Made by a program: the position numbers and the translations under genes. A DNA stretch of 64,000 nt. It comes from Amycolatopsis sp. DSM 110486. Its GTDB lineage: Bacteria > Actinomycetota > Actinomycetes > Mycobacteriales > Pseudonocardiaceae. The notes under the pieces were generated by a model. The model was not told the DNA's origin. It worked only from the letters and a program-made list of their open reading frames with translations, and searched no databases. Each line of letters starts with the position of its first letter. Within the stretch, counting starts at the first letter, position 1. Positions 1 to 8,470 of this stretch are shown one piece after another. The stretch spans positions 3,549,001 to 3,613,000 of the forward strand of contig NZ_CP080519.1 in the NCBI RefSeq assembly GCF_019468465.1. Direction: 5' to 3'.

Positions 1-897
1 GTCGGGCTGGTCACCAAGACCGACACCAACCCGTACTTCGTCGAACTGCGCAACGCGGCAAGCGCGGCCGCGAAGGCCAACGGCGCCGACTTCAGCGCGC
101 TCGCCGGCCAGTTCGACGGCGACAACGACGGCCAGGTCCGGGCCATCGAAAACCTCATGCAGCAGGGCGTGAACACGATCCTGATCACCCCGAGCTCGTC
201 CACCGGCGTGCTCAAGGCGATCAAGGACGCGCGCGACGCCGGCGTGCTCGTGATCGCGCTCGACACCGCCACCGAGCCGGCCGACGCCGTCGACGCCACC
301 TTCGCCACCGACAACTTCGCGGCCGGCCAGCAGCAAGGGGCTTACGTGAAAGCCGCGCTCAAGGGCGTCGACCCCAAGCTGCTGATGGTTGACGGGACCG
401 CCGGCTCCTCCGTCGACACCGAGCGTCACGGCGGTTTCCTCAAGGGCATCGGCCTCACGGACTCCTCGCCCGAGATCAAGGGCCACACCCCCGCCAACGG
501 CGACCAGAGCCTCGCGCAACAGGGCATGGAGAACCTGTTGCAGCGCAGCACGGACATCAACGTCGTCTACTCCATGAACGAACCCATGGGCCGCGGCGCG
601 TACGCCGCGCTGAAGGCCCGCGGCCTCACCGACCGCATCGTGATGGGCTCGATCGACGGCGGCTGCGAAGGCGTGCAGAACGTCAAGGACGGCCTCTACG
701 CGGCCACCGTGATGCAGTTCCCGAAGAAGATGGCCGAACAGGGCGTGCTCGCCGCCGTCGACTACGCGAAGACCGGCAAGAAGCCCACGGGCTTCGTGAA
801 CACCGGCTCCACCGTGATCACCGACAAGCCGATGCCGGGTGTCCCCAGCCAGAACACCACGTGGGGCCTGCAGAACTGCTGGGGAGGCGCGAAATGA
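1..897 (+). CDS. Sugar ABC transporter substrate-binding protein (fructose type), 5' end missing
   Basis: Periplasmic-binding-protein-like lipoprotein or secreted receptor that hands a sugar to the permease encoded next. The frame is open from base 1, so the signal peptide lies outside the window; 298 codons are visible. Recognisable blocks of the ribose/fructose (PBP1) family are TKTDTNPYF at the start, VDGTAGSSVDTERHGGF in the middle, YSMNEPMGRGAYAAL, and DGGCEGVQNVKDG, which resembles FrcB-type fructose receptors. The stop overlaps the permease start (ATGA), so translation is coupled. The substrate is inferred from the FrcBCA-FrcK gene set rather than from binding residues, so fructose is likely but another monosaccharide or polyol is possible. 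Confidence 0.88.
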   Translation, partial: VGLVTKTDTNPYFVELRNAASAAAKANGADFSALAGQFDGDNDGQVRAIENLMQQGVNTILITPSSSTGVLKAIKDARDAGVLVIALDTATEPADAVDATFATDNFAAGQQQGAYVKAALKGVDPKLLMVDGTAGSSVDTERHGGFLKGIGLTDSSPEIKGHTPANGDQSLAQQGMENLLQRSTDINVVYSMNEPMGRGAYAALKARGLTDRIVMGSIDGGCEGVQNVKDGLYAATVMQFPKKMAEQGVLAAVDYAKTGKKPTGFVNTGSTVITDKPMPGVPSQNTTWGLQNCWGGAK

Positions 898-1889
898 CCA
901 CCGCGACGGTGAACGGGACCCGTGAGCGCGAGTCGCTCGGCGAGTTCCTCCTGCGCGCGCCCGCGGTCGGCCCCGCGCTCGCGCTGATCGTGGCAATCGT
1001 GGTCTTCTCACTGGCCACGGACACGTTCTTCGACCTCGACAACCTGTCCACAGTGGTCCAGCAGTCACTGGTCGTCGGCACGCTCGCGCTCGGCCAGACG
1101 CTGATCATCCTCATCGCCGGCATCGACCTGTCCAACGCGTCGTCGATGGTCGTGGCCACGCTGATCATGGCGAAGCTCGCCGCGGCGGGCACCAACGGCT
1201 TCGTGGCGCTGCTCGCCGGAATCGCGCTGACGGTGCTCGTCGGTCTGTTCATCGGCACTCTCGCCACGCGGATCAAACTGCCCGCCTTCATCATCACGCT
1301 CGGCACGTTCACCGGCCTGACCGCCGTGGCGAAGCTGATCGCGGGCGGCCAGGCCGTGCCGGTCACCGACGGGCTCCTGCAGTGGCTCGGCACGAAGCGC
1401 TACCTCTTCGGCGGCATCCCGATCACCTACGGCATGACGCTCGCGCTGCTCATGTTCCTCATCGTCTGGTACTCGCTCACGAAAACCGCGTGGGGCAAGC
1501 ACGTCTACGCGGTGGGCAACGCGCCGGAGTCCGCGCGCCTGTCCGGCATCAAGGTCAACCGCACGGTGATCTCCGTGTACCTGGTCGCGGGTTTCTGCTT
1601 CGGCATCGCCGCGTGGCAGGCGCTCGGCCGCACACCCAACGCCGACCCGAACCAGTTCCAGCTCGGCAACCTCGACTCGATCACCGCCGTGGTCCTGGGC
1701 GGCACGAGCCTCTTCGGTGGCCGCGGTTCGGTGCTCGGCACGCTGTTCGGCGCACTCGTCGTGGCGGTGCTGCGCTCGGGCCTCACGCAGATGGGTGTGG
1801 ACGGCAACTACCAGGACCTGGCGACCGGCGCGCTGCTCATCGCCGCCGTGGTCGTCGACCGGATCGCACGGAGGCAGCAGCAGTCATGA
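894..1889 (+). CDS. Sugar ABC transporter permease (FrcC/RbsC family)
   Basis: Integral membrane permease of a monosaccharide importer, 331 residues, the usual family length. The ATG at 894 overlaps the stop of the receptor gene; a GTG further upstream at 861 lies inside the receptor gene and is less likely. The protein is strongly hydrophobic with about eight to ten membrane segments. It carries the family blocks LIAGIDLSNASSMV (early) and GGTSLFGGRGSVLGTLFGAL near the C-terminus, typical of BPD_transp_2 permeases. Its own stop overlaps the start of the ATPase gene (ATGA). It should form a homodimer that receives sugar from the receptor and is driven by the ATPase encoded next. Confidence 0.93.
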   Translation: MTTATVNGTRERESLGEFLLRAPAVGPALALIVAIVVFSLATDTFFDLDNLSTVVQQSLVVGTLALGQTLIILIAGIDLSNASSMVVATLIMAKLAAAGTNGFVALLAGIALTVLVGLFIGTLATRIKLPAFIITLGTFTGLTAVAKLIAGGQAVPVTDGLLQWLGTKRYLFGGIPITYGMTLALLMFLIVWYSLTKTAWGKHVYAVGNAPESARLSGIKVNRTVISVYLVAGFCFGIAAWQALGRTPNADPNQFQLGNLDSITAVVLGGTSLFGGRGSVLGTLFGALVVAVLRSGLTQMGVDGNYQDLATGALLIAAVVVDRIARRQQQS

Positions 1890-2728
1890 CTTCCACAGAG
1901 CAGTCCGTAGAGCACAACGGGCAGCAGACCACGCTTTCCGCGCGCGGCCTCGTGAAGCGCTACGGCCGCGTAACCGCCATCAACGGCGCCGACTTCGACC
2001 TCTACCCCGGCGAGGTGCTCGCCGTCGTCGGCGACAACGGCGCCGGGAAATCCAGCCTCATCAAGGCGTTGTCCGGTGCGCTGATCCCCGACGAGGGCGA
2101 GATCCGCGTCGACGGCCAGGTCGTGCACTTCAAGTCCCCTTTGGACGCTCGCCACCACGGGATCGAGACGGTGTACCAGGACCTGGCCGTGGCTCCGGCG
2201 CTCGACATCGCGTCGAACATGTTCCTGGGCCGGGAAAAGCGCCTGCGCGGGCCGTTCGGCGGGCTGGCGCGCAAGCTCGACACGGGCGAGATGCGCAAGG
2301 AGGCGCAGCGGATCCTCGACCAGCTGGGCATCAACGTCAAGTCCATCTCGCAGCTCGTGGAGACGCTCTCGGGCGGCCAGCGCCAGGGGGTCGCGGTGGC
2401 GCGCGCGGCGGCGTTCGGCACGAAGGCCGTGATCATGGACGAACCGACGGCCGCGCTCGGCGTCGCGGAGTCGGCGAAGGTGCTGGAGCTGATCGGGCGC
2501 ATCCGCGACCGCGGGCTGCCGGTGGTGCTGATCAGCCACAACATGCCGCACGTGTTCGACATCGCCGACCGGATCCACGTGCACCGGCTCGGCAAGCGCG
2601 TGGCCGTGGTGTCGCCGAAAACACACACGATGAACCAGGTCGTCGGCCTGCTCACCGGTGCGCTGCAACTCGACGACGGTGGCGAGGTCGTGGAGGTCGC
2701 GGCCGCCACGCACGCCGGGCTGACCTGA
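1886..2728 (+). CDS. Sugar ABC transporter ATP-binding protein (FrcA type, single domain)
   Basis: Cytoplasmic ATPase that powers the sugar importer; 280 residues. Walker A is GDNGAGKSS (about residues 49-57), the signature is LSGGQRQGVAVARA, Walker B is AVIMDEPTAALG and the switch histidine sits in ISHNM. Unlike RbsA or MglA it has only one nucleotide-binding domain, as in rhizobial FrcA, which supports a fructose-type system. The start at 1886 overlaps the permease stop (ATGA). It ends one base before the GTG of the kinase gene, so all importer and kinase genes appear to be one transcript. Confidence 0.93.
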   Translation: MTSTEQSVEHNGQQTTLSARGLVKRYGRVTAINGADFDLYPGEVLAVVGDNGAGKSSLIKALSGALIPDEGEIRVDGQVVHFKSPLDARHHGIETVYQDLAVAPALDIASNMFLGREKRLRGPFGGLARKLDTGEMRKEAQRILDQLGINVKSISQLVETLSGGQRQGVAVARAAAFGTKAVIMDEPTAALGVAESAKVLELIGRIRDRGLPVVLISHNMPHVFDIADRIHVHRLGKRVAVVSPKTHTMNQVVGLLTGALQLDDGGEVVEVAAATHAGLT

Positions 2729-2729
2729 C

Positions 2730-3599
2730 GTGCGCGTGCTGCTGGCGGGGCTGTGCACCGTCGACGTCGTGCAACGGGTGTCGCACTTCCCGGCGCCGGG
2801 CGAGAAGGTGCAGTCGCTGCGGGTGGACGTCGCGGCCGGTGGGCCGGCGACCAACGCCGCGGTGACCGTGGCCGCGCTCGGGGCCGCCGCGACGCTCGTG
2901 ACGGTCGTCGGCGCCCACCCGCTGGCAGCGCTCGCGCACACCGACCTGATCGCGTACGGCGTCGATGTCGTGGACCTCGATCCGGCCCGCACCGATTCGC
3001 CGCCGGTGAGCGCCGTGGTCGTGCGCGATTCCGACGGGGAGCGAACGGTCGTCTCGCGCAACGCGGCTTCCGGTGCGCCGGTGGCGGTTCCGGATCTCAC
3101 GGACCTCACAGGGCTCGTGCGCGAAGCGAATGCGGTGCTCGTCGACGGTCACCACCCCGAGCTCGCGCTGGCCGTCGCGCGGGCCGCACGATCACTCGGC
3201 GTGCCCGTCGTGCTCGACGCCGGCAGCTGGAAACCGGTGCTGGAAGACCTGTTGCCGCTGGTGGACGTCGCCGCGTGCTCCGCGCACTTCGCCATGCCCG
3301 GGCCGGGCCTGCGTGAACGCGGAGTACCCGTCGTGATCAGGACCGCGGGGCCGGATCCCGTTCGCTGGAGCACTGCGGAAGACTCAGGCCAGGTGCCTGT
3401 CAACGATGTCGAGGCGCGAGACACACTGGCGGCCGGTGACGTGTGGCACGGCGCGCTCGCGCACGCGGTCGCGGCCGGTGGAAGCTCAGTGGACGGGTGG
3501 ATCCGGCACGCGAACGCGGTGGCCGGCGAGCGCGTCCGCCACGTGGGGCCGCGGTCTTGGACGGCGGCGATCTCGAAGTTGGGACAAGGAGTGCGATGA
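2730..3599 (+). CDS. PfkB-family carbohydrate kinase
   Basis: Ribokinase-fold sugar kinase, 289 residues, probably phosphorylating the sugar imported by the upstream transporter. The GTG start follows the ATPase stop by one base. The N-terminus (LLAGLCTVDVVQRVSHFP) and the block GGPATNAAVTVAALG match PfkB signature 1. The C-terminal block ARDTLAAGDVWHGALAHA is signature 2, and its GD supplies the catalytic Asp. The stop overlaps the ATG of the next kinase gene. Exact specificity (fructose, ribose, or a phosphosugar) cannot be read from the sequence. Confidence 0.88.
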   Translation: MRVLLAGLCTVDVVQRVSHFPAPGEKVQSLRVDVAAGGPATNAAVTVAALGAAATLVTVVGAHPLAALAHTDLIAYGVDVVDLDPARTDSPPVSAVVVRDSDGERTVVSRNAASGAPVAVPDLTDLTGLVREANAVLVDGHHPELALAVARAARSLGVPVVLDAGSWKPVLEDLLPLVDVAACSAHFAMPGPGLRERGVPVVIRTAGPDPVRWSTAEDSGQVPVNDVEARDTLAAGDVWHGALAHAVAAGGSSVDGWIRHANAVAGERVRHVGPRSWTAAISKLGQGVR

Positions 3600-4231
3600 C
3601 GGCGTTCGAAGACCTCCTGGCACGGGCCGAAGGGCTCGCCAAGCCGCGGCAGCGCAGCGTGCTCGGCATCATCGGCGCGCCCGCGTCCGGCAAGACCACG
3701 CTGGCCTGGGCGATCGCCAACGCGCTCGGCTCCCGCGCGGCCGTCGTCGGGATGGACGGGTTCCACCTCGCGCAGGTGGAGCTGCGCCGGCTCGGGCGAG
3801 CCGAGCGCAAAGGCGCGCCCGACACGTTCGACGCGGCGGGCTACGTCCACCTCATCCGCCGGCTCGCGAAGGGCAAGGAAACCGTTTACGCACCGGAGTT
3901 CCGCCGCGAGATCGAGGAGCCCATCGCCGGTGCGGTCGCGGTGGCACCCGAGGTGCAGCTCCTGATCACGGAGGGCAACTACCTGCTGCTGCCCGACGAC
4001 CCGTGGAGCGGCCTGCGCCAGTACCTCACCGAGGCGTGGTTCCTCGCGCCCGACGAGCCCGAGCGGATCGAACGGCTGGTTTCGCGCCACCGTCGTTACG
4101 GCCGGTCACTCGTCGAGGCGCGCCAGCGTGCGCTCGGCTCGGACCAGCGCAACGCCGACCTCATCGCGAGCACCCGTGACCGTGCCGACCTCGTGCTGGA
4201 GAACCTGCCGCTCGTGAACTTCGCCCTGTGA
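3596..4231 (+). CDS. Nucleoside/nucleotide kinase-like protein (FrcK/YggC-like)
   Basis: P-loop kinase of the uridine kinase/phosphoribulokinase superfamily, 211 residues. Walker A is GAPASGKTT (about residues 28-36), followed by GMDGFHLAQVELRRLGR, a family block, and ITEGNYLLLPDDPW, where the acidic residue follows the second beta strand. FrcK-like genes travel with FrcBCA fructose importers, and this one is coupled to the PfkB gene upstream (ATGA) and the SDR gene downstream (GTGA). A small-molecule kinase role in the same sugar pathway is inferred; the substrate is unknown. Confidence 0.85.
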   Translation: MTAFEDLLARAEGLAKPRQRSVLGIIGAPASGKTTLAWAIANALGSRAAVVGMDGFHLAQVELRRLGRAERKGAPDTFDAAGYVHLIRRLAKGKETVYAPEFRREIEEPIAGAVAVAPEVQLLITEGNYLLLPDDPWSGLRQYLTEAWFLAPDEPERIERLVSRHRRYGRSLVEARQRALGSDQRNADLIASTRDRADLVLENLPLVNFAL

Positions 4232-4974
4232 GCGGAGTTCTCGTCGTCACGGGCGGCAGCCGGGGGATCGGCGCGGCGATCTGCACGCTCGCGGCCGAGC
4301 GCGGCTACGACGTGGTGGTCAACTACTCCGGCGACTCCGAGCCGGCGGCCGAGGTCGTTTCGCAGGTCCGGGCGCACGGACGCAAGGCGCTGGCGGTGCG
4401 CGCCGACGTCGCCGACGAGCGGCAGGTCCGCAAGCTCTTCGGCACCGCCGGGGAGATGGGGTCGCTGGTCGGCGTGGTCAACAACGCGGCCATCACCGGC
4501 AACACACCGGGGCGCCTGGACGAGCAGAGCGCGGCCACCGTGCGGCGCGTGCTGGAGGTCAACGTCGGCGGGGTGTTCCTGTGCTGCCGCGAGGCCGTGC
4601 GGCGGCTCTCGACGCGGTACGGCGGTCCCGGCGGCGCCATCGTCAACGTCTCGTCCACAGCCGCGCGCACGGGCTCGGCGGGCGAGTGGGTGCACTACGC
4701 CGCGACGAAGGCCGCGGTGGACACGCTCACGTACGGGCTCGCGCAGGAGGTGGCGGGCGAGGGAATCCGGGTGAACGCCGTCGCGCCGGGCCTGGTGGCC
4801 ACCGGCCTGCACTCCGCGGCCGGCCTGCCGGACCGGCTGTCGAGGCTGGCGCCCGGGATTCCGCTCGGCCGGCCGGGCGAACCGGGGGAGATCGCCGAAG
4901 CGGTGCTGTGGCTTCTGTCACCGGCGTCGTCGTTCACGGTCGGCGCCGTCCTGGAGGTCGGCGGCGGCCGCTGA
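4228..4974 (+). CDS. SDR family oxidoreductase
   Basis: Classical short-chain dehydrogenase, 248 residues. The cofactor motif is VTGGSRGIG (residues 6-14); then NNAAITG, the catalytic Ser in VNVSSTAA, and the YAATKAAV active-site motif. The C-terminal APGLVATGLH and GAVLEVGGGR blocks are typical of FabG-like SDRs. The GTG start overlaps the FrcK-like stop, so it is the last gene of the sugar operon and may oxidise or reduce the imported sugar or polyol. NAD(P) preference and substrate are not evident. A stretch of about 290 bases without a clear gene follows. Confidence 0.88.
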   Translation: MSGVLVVTGGSRGIGAAICTLAAERGYDVVVNYSGDSEPAAEVVSQVRAHGRKALAVRADVADERQVRKLFGTAGEMGSLVGVVNNAAITGNTPGRLDEQSAATVRRVLEVNVGGVFLCCREAVRRLSTRYGGPGGAIVNVSSTAARTGSAGEWVHYAATKAAVDTLTYGLAQEVAGEGIRVNAVAPGLVATGLHSAAGLPDRLSRLAPGIPLGRPGEPGEIAEAVLWLLSPASSFTVGAVLEVGGGR

Positions 4975-5268
4975 ATAGCGTCCCACCATGTGGTCTTCGC
5001 CCATTTCGGCGTTCCGCTGGGGTGGTACTCGTGTTCACGTCATCCCGGCTTGTGGGACGCCGGGCGACGAGGAGATCACGATTCGTGGCGGAAGTCGGTG
5101 AATCCGTCCGCCCGATCGGAGCGGCTGTGTCACTCTGGTGGAGCCTCCGGGGCCAGTTGGACGACCGGGGCCGCGGCGGCGCCGGTTCACGGGGTGGGTG
5201 ACGAGCGCCCCGCGTCGCAAACGCACGGAGTGCGCAGCCGGGGGTCGGAAAGGACGGCCGCAAAAGTC

Positions 5269-5682
5269 ATGCCCAAGCTCACGTCTGTGCACCATCTGGC
5301 GCTCACCGTGACCGATGTCGAACGCAGCGTCCCGTGGTACGCCCGGGTGCTCGACCTCGAGGAGAGCCACCGCCGCGAAGACCCTGAAACCGGGGTCCAC
5401 AAGGTCGTGCTGAGGTCCGCCGGCGACGGGTTTTCCGTCGTCCTGGTCCAGCATCCGGACACCGACCGCCGTTGTTTCGACGAGCGCCGGACGGGGCTGG
5501 ATCACGTCGCGTTCTCGGTGTCGTCGAAGGCGGAACTCGGTGAGTGGGAGGACCGGCTCTCGGAGTACGGGGTGTCGTACCTGCCGCCTCGGGAGTCGCG
5601 GACCTTCGAGGGGTCGTCGGTGATCGTGTTCCGGGATCCGGATGGGATTCAGCTGGAGATCTGGTCGGATCCGGAGTTGTAG
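5269..5682 (+). CDS. VOC (glyoxalase/dioxygenase-fold) family protein
   Basis: Small metalloprotein of the vicinal-oxygen-chelate superfamily, 137 residues with two beta-alpha-beta-beta-beta repeats. Candidate metal ligands are the His in VHHLALTVTD at the N-terminus, the His in GLDHVAFSV at the start of the second repeat and the Glu in IQLEIW near the C-terminus. The ATG at 5269 begins directly with the conserved first strand; the frame is open further upstream, but that stretch reads as non-coding. It may be a dioxygenase, isomerase or antibiotic-binding protein; the sequence does not decide. It stands alone, convergent with the secreted-protein gene. Confidence 0.82.
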   Translation: MPKLTSVHHLALTVTDVERSVPWYARVLDLEESHRREDPETGVHKVVLRSAGDGFSVVLVQHPDTDRRCFDERRTGLDHVAFSVSSKAELGEWEDRLSEYGVSYLPPRESRTFEGSSVIVFRDPDGIQLEIWSDPEL

Positions 5683-5697
5683 GGCGGGTTTCGCGGC

Positions 5698-6678
5698 TCA
5701 GCCGTTGTGCGGCAGGGCGAACATGTGCGTCATCGCCGAGTCGTGTGTGCCGGCGCTGCCCGTGCTGTCCGTGAGTTTCGACCCGCCGCCGAGGAGCCCG
5801 ACGTTGCCGGCCAGATAAGTGCTCGTCACCTGCGCGTGCAGGTGCGTGCACCCGGGCTTGACGACCACCGTCGTGTACAGCGGGATCGCGGCGTGGTTGA
5901 CGCCTTGCTGCACGTACTCGTCGGTCTGCGCCACCGGCCCACTCGCGCAACTCGCACCGCCGGAGGTGGTCGCGGTGAGCGCGAAACGGGCCTGCGAGAA
6001 ATTCGGATCCGTCGGAGGGCTGCAACGCCCAGCGCACCAATGGAACTCCACGTCCGCGACCACGTCGACCTTGCTGTAGCCGGCCGGGATGTCCCGATCG
6101 ATCACCGGCGCCACGAGCGTTGAGCTGAGCGGAGTGGTGCCCACCGGGAGCGACGTTTGCATCGCCACGCCATTCACGTCACCGGGGATCGAGTACGACG
6201 CGAACCGCACGTTCCCCTGAACCGTCTCCTGGGAGCCTGCTTTCCCCGTCGACGAGGTGCGCAGGTAGAGCGTGCACGTGATCACGCCCGCGTGGGTCGC
6301 GGTGACCAGGAACCGGGTGACGACCGTGATATTCCGGTGCGCGGCGTCGCCGGTCGGCGGAAGCACGTTTTCGCCCATCACAACGCTGGACCCACCCGCA
6401 CCCGAGCAGCGGATCTCGTTGTCGATCAGGTTCACGTCGGTGGCCCCGGAAGCCTTCAGCTCGGAGTACACGTACGCGTTCGAGCCCGCGGCCAGCGCCG
6501 GTGAATCGATCGTCGCCAGCGGGATGACCTGTTGCGTGGTGGGAATGCCGCTGATGACTTTCGGCCCGAAGTCCTGTGACTCCGCGGCTAGTGCCGGCGT
6601 CGCGGCAACTATGAGGGCGGCGAGTGACAAGCCTGCCACGGCCAGTTTGCCAAGTCTGCTACTGAACCCCAGGATCAC
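5698..6678 (-). CDS. Secreted protein of unknown function
   Basis: 326 residues with a clear signal peptide: basic start, hydrophobic LAVAGLSLAALIVAA, and a likely cleavage after TPALAAE. The mature part is Ser/Thr/Gly rich with several cysteines that could form disulphides (for example RCSGAGGSS, ITCTLY, HWCAGRCSPP, GASCASG, KPGCTHLHA), suggesting an extracellular beta-rich domain. I recognise no family. The GTG start is preceded by a strong ribosome-binding site (GAGGGGG, seven bases upstream). It is a single-gene unit convergent with the VOC gene. Confidence 0.75.
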   Translation of the reverse strand: MILGFSSRLGKLAVAGLSLAALIVAATPALAAESQDFGPKVISGIPTTQQVIPLATIDSPALAAGSNAYVYSELKASGATDVNLIDNEIRCSGAGGSSVVMGENVLPPTGDAAHRNITVVTRFLVTATHAGVITCTLYLRTSSTGKAGSQETVQGNVRFASYSIPGDVNGVAMQTSLPVGTTPLSSTLVAPVIDRDIPAGYSKVDVVADVEFHWCAGRCSPPTDPNFSQARFALTATTSGGASCASGPVAQTDEYVQQGVNHAAIPLYTTVVVKPGCTHLHAQVTSTYLAGNVGLLGGGSKLTDSTGSAGTHDSAMTHMFALPHNG

Positions 6679-6815
6679 GACGTTTCCCCCTCGGCACGAT
6701 CGCGCCGAGTCATTGTCGAGTTGGCTGGGCAGCCCGTCAATGGGGCCGGTGTCAGGTTGGTCCGATCAGGCGGTGCGCCCCGCAGCTGAACGGTTGGGCA
6801 GCCGCACCAACCGCG

Positions 6816-7484
6816 TCACGCGTGCGCGTCGTCCGGTTCGTCGACCGGTCGGCGCATCTCCTGCCGGTACCGCAGCACCCCGTACCCCGTCCCCAGCACG
6901 AAGAACGCCACCGAAATCCACAGGGCCGCCGTCTTCAGCCACGGCAGGGCGTCCAGCAGGCCGGCGCCGTAGTAGCCCAGCAGGACCAGAGTGGGGACCC
7001 ACAGCAGGCCACCCAGGCTGGTGGCGAGCAAGAACCGCCGGGGGTCCATGCGGGCGGCGCCGGCGATGAGCGGGGCGAGTGTGCGGATCCACGGGATCCA
7101 CCGCGCCGCGACGATCGCGAAGAAGCCCTTGCGGTCCAGAAACCGTTGGGCGCGGTCGAGGTTGTGGCGATTGAGCACCTTGCCGCCGCGGCGGGCGATG
7201 AAGCGGGTGCCCGTGCTGCGGCCGATGTAGTAGCCCACCTGGTTGCCGCCGACGGCCACCACGAGTGCGGCGCCGGACAGGAGCCACGCGTTCGCGTCGG
7301 AGCCGTGCTGGGCGAGCACCACGCCGGCACCGAAGAGGAGCGAGTCGCCCGGCAGGAAGAGGCCGACGATGAGCGCGCATTCCACGAACACGAAGGAAAG
7401 CACGATCACCCAGACGAGCAGCGGGCCGGCGGTGTCGAGCCAGCTCACGCCGACTCCGGCGGCCTCGATGCTTGCGGGGTTCAC
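6816..7484 (-). CDS. DedA family membrane protein (VTT domain)
   Basis: 222-residue integral membrane protein of the DedA/VTT family, which includes undecaprenyl-phosphate and phosphatidyl flippases. It shows the family blocks GLFLPGDSLLFGAG early, GGNQVGYYIGRSTG, then ARWIPWIRTLAPLIAGAARM, which contains the conserved Arg and Pro residues, and GGLLWVPTLVLLGYYG. The GTG start at 7484 gives the standard length. A second DedA homologue is encoded at 13870-14583. Lipid transport or membrane homeostasis is inferred from the family. Confidence 0.88.
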   Translation of the reverse strand: MNPASIEAAGVGVSWLDTAGPLLVWVIVLSFVFVECALIVGLFLPGDSLLFGAGVVLAQHGSDANAWLLSGAALVVAVGGNQVGYYIGRSTGTRFIARRGGKVLNRHNLDRAQRFLDRKGFFAIVAARWIPWIRTLAPLIAGAARMDPRRFLLATSLGGLLWVPTLVLLGYYGAGLLDALPWLKTAALWISVAFFVLGTGYGVLRYRQEMRRPVDEPDDAHA

Positions 7485-7598
7485 GCGAAGAGCCTACGTG
7501 GCCACGATCGACGGAAAAAAGGAACCATCGAATCCAGCCTTCCGGTCACTTTCGGTATTCCTGGAATGAACTGCGCGTTCACCAACGGCTCAAACGAA

Positions 7599-7630
7599 CG
7601 GGCCGCCCGGGACAGTTCCCGGGCGGCCCG
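7599..7630 (-). terminator. Hairpin terminator after the YceI gene
   Basis: Perfect 14-bp inverted repeat (7599-7612 and 7617-7630) with a four-base loop, very GC rich. On the minus strand it is followed by a T-rich stretch (TTCGTTTG). It sits 16 bases past the stop of the minus-strand YceI-MFS operon. Confidence 0.75.
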
Positions 7631-7645
7631 AATCGAACAAAACGT

Positions 7646-8470
7646 CTAGAACTGCGGCAGGGACTCGCCTTGCACCGCTTCGATGTCCAGCTCCACCTTG
7701 ACCGTGGTGCCGATCGCGGCGACGCCCGCGCGGACCATCGCGCTGTAGTTGATCGCGAAGTCGTTGCGGTGCAGCTGGGTCTCGGCGTGGAACGCGGCGC
7801 GCACGCCGCCCCACGGGTCCGGGCCGTGGCCCTGGTAGCGCAGGTCGAGCTCGACCTGGCGGCGTTCGCCGTGCAGGGTGAGCTCGCCGAGCAGCGCCCA
7901 GGTGTCCGTGCCGCGCTGCGAAATGCCCGTGCTCTCGAACGTGATCAGCGGGAAGGCCTCCACGTCGAGGAACTCGGCCGAACGCAGGTGGTCGTCGCGC
8001 ATTTTGATGCCGGTCTCGATGCTGCCCGCCTTGATCTCGGCGAACACCGTCGAACGCTCCACCGGGCGGCGGATGTCGATGCGCCCGCCGACGTCGGGGA
8101 ACCGCACCTTGATGCTGGCGATGCCCATGTGGCGCGCGGTCGCGACCACCGACGTGTGGACCGGGTCGATCGTCCACGGACCGGGCGGTGGCAGCTCCAC
8201 GGCCTCGGCCACGGGGGCCAGGGCGATGTCGCCGAGCAGCCCGGCGCCGTCGGAACCGACCTGCACGGTGCGGGCCATCGGCGTGTACCCGGGCGCCGTG
8301 ATCACGGCGGTGTAGACGCCCGGGGGCAGCGGATCAGTCGCCACCGCCCCCTTCGCGTCCGTGACCTGGCGCGCGATCTGACGGCCGTTGAGGTCGGTCA
8401 CCGTGAGCACGGCGTTCTCGACCGGCCAGCCCCCACTGGCGCGGAGCTGTGCGCGCAGGCCCCCGCTCAT
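7646..8470 (-). CDS. YceI family protein with an N-terminal carboxypeptidase-regulatory-like domain
   Basis: 274 residues in two parts. Residues about 1-88 form a beta-sandwich carboxypeptidase-regulatory-like domain (ENAVLTVTDLNGRQIAR, then LPPGVYTAVITAPGYTP). Residues about 95-274 form a YceI lipid-binding barrel: WTIDPVHTSVVATARHMG, the block FPDVGGRIDI, SAEFLDVEAFPLITFES and the C-terminal LHRNDFAINYSA. YceI proteins bind isoprenoid chains in a lipocalin-like fold. No signal peptide is present, so the protein is probably cytoplasmic. The ATG overlaps the stop of the exporter gene, and its N-terminal domain resembles the three domains at that exporter's C-terminus, so the two proteins probably work together. 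Confidence 0.87.
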   Translation of the reverse strand: MSGGLRAQLRASGGWPVENAVLTVTDLNGRQIARQVTDAKGAVATDPLPPGVYTAVITAPGYTPMARTVQVGSDGAGLLGDIALAPVAEAVELPPPGPWTIDPVHTSVVATARHMGIASIKVRFPDVGGRIDIRRPVERSTVFAEIKAGSIETGIKMRDDHLRSAEFLDVEAFPLITFESTGISQRGTDTWALLGELTLHGERRQVELDLRYQGHGPDPWGGVRAAFHAETQLHRNDFAINYSAMVRAGVAAIGTTVKVELDIEAVQGESLPQF

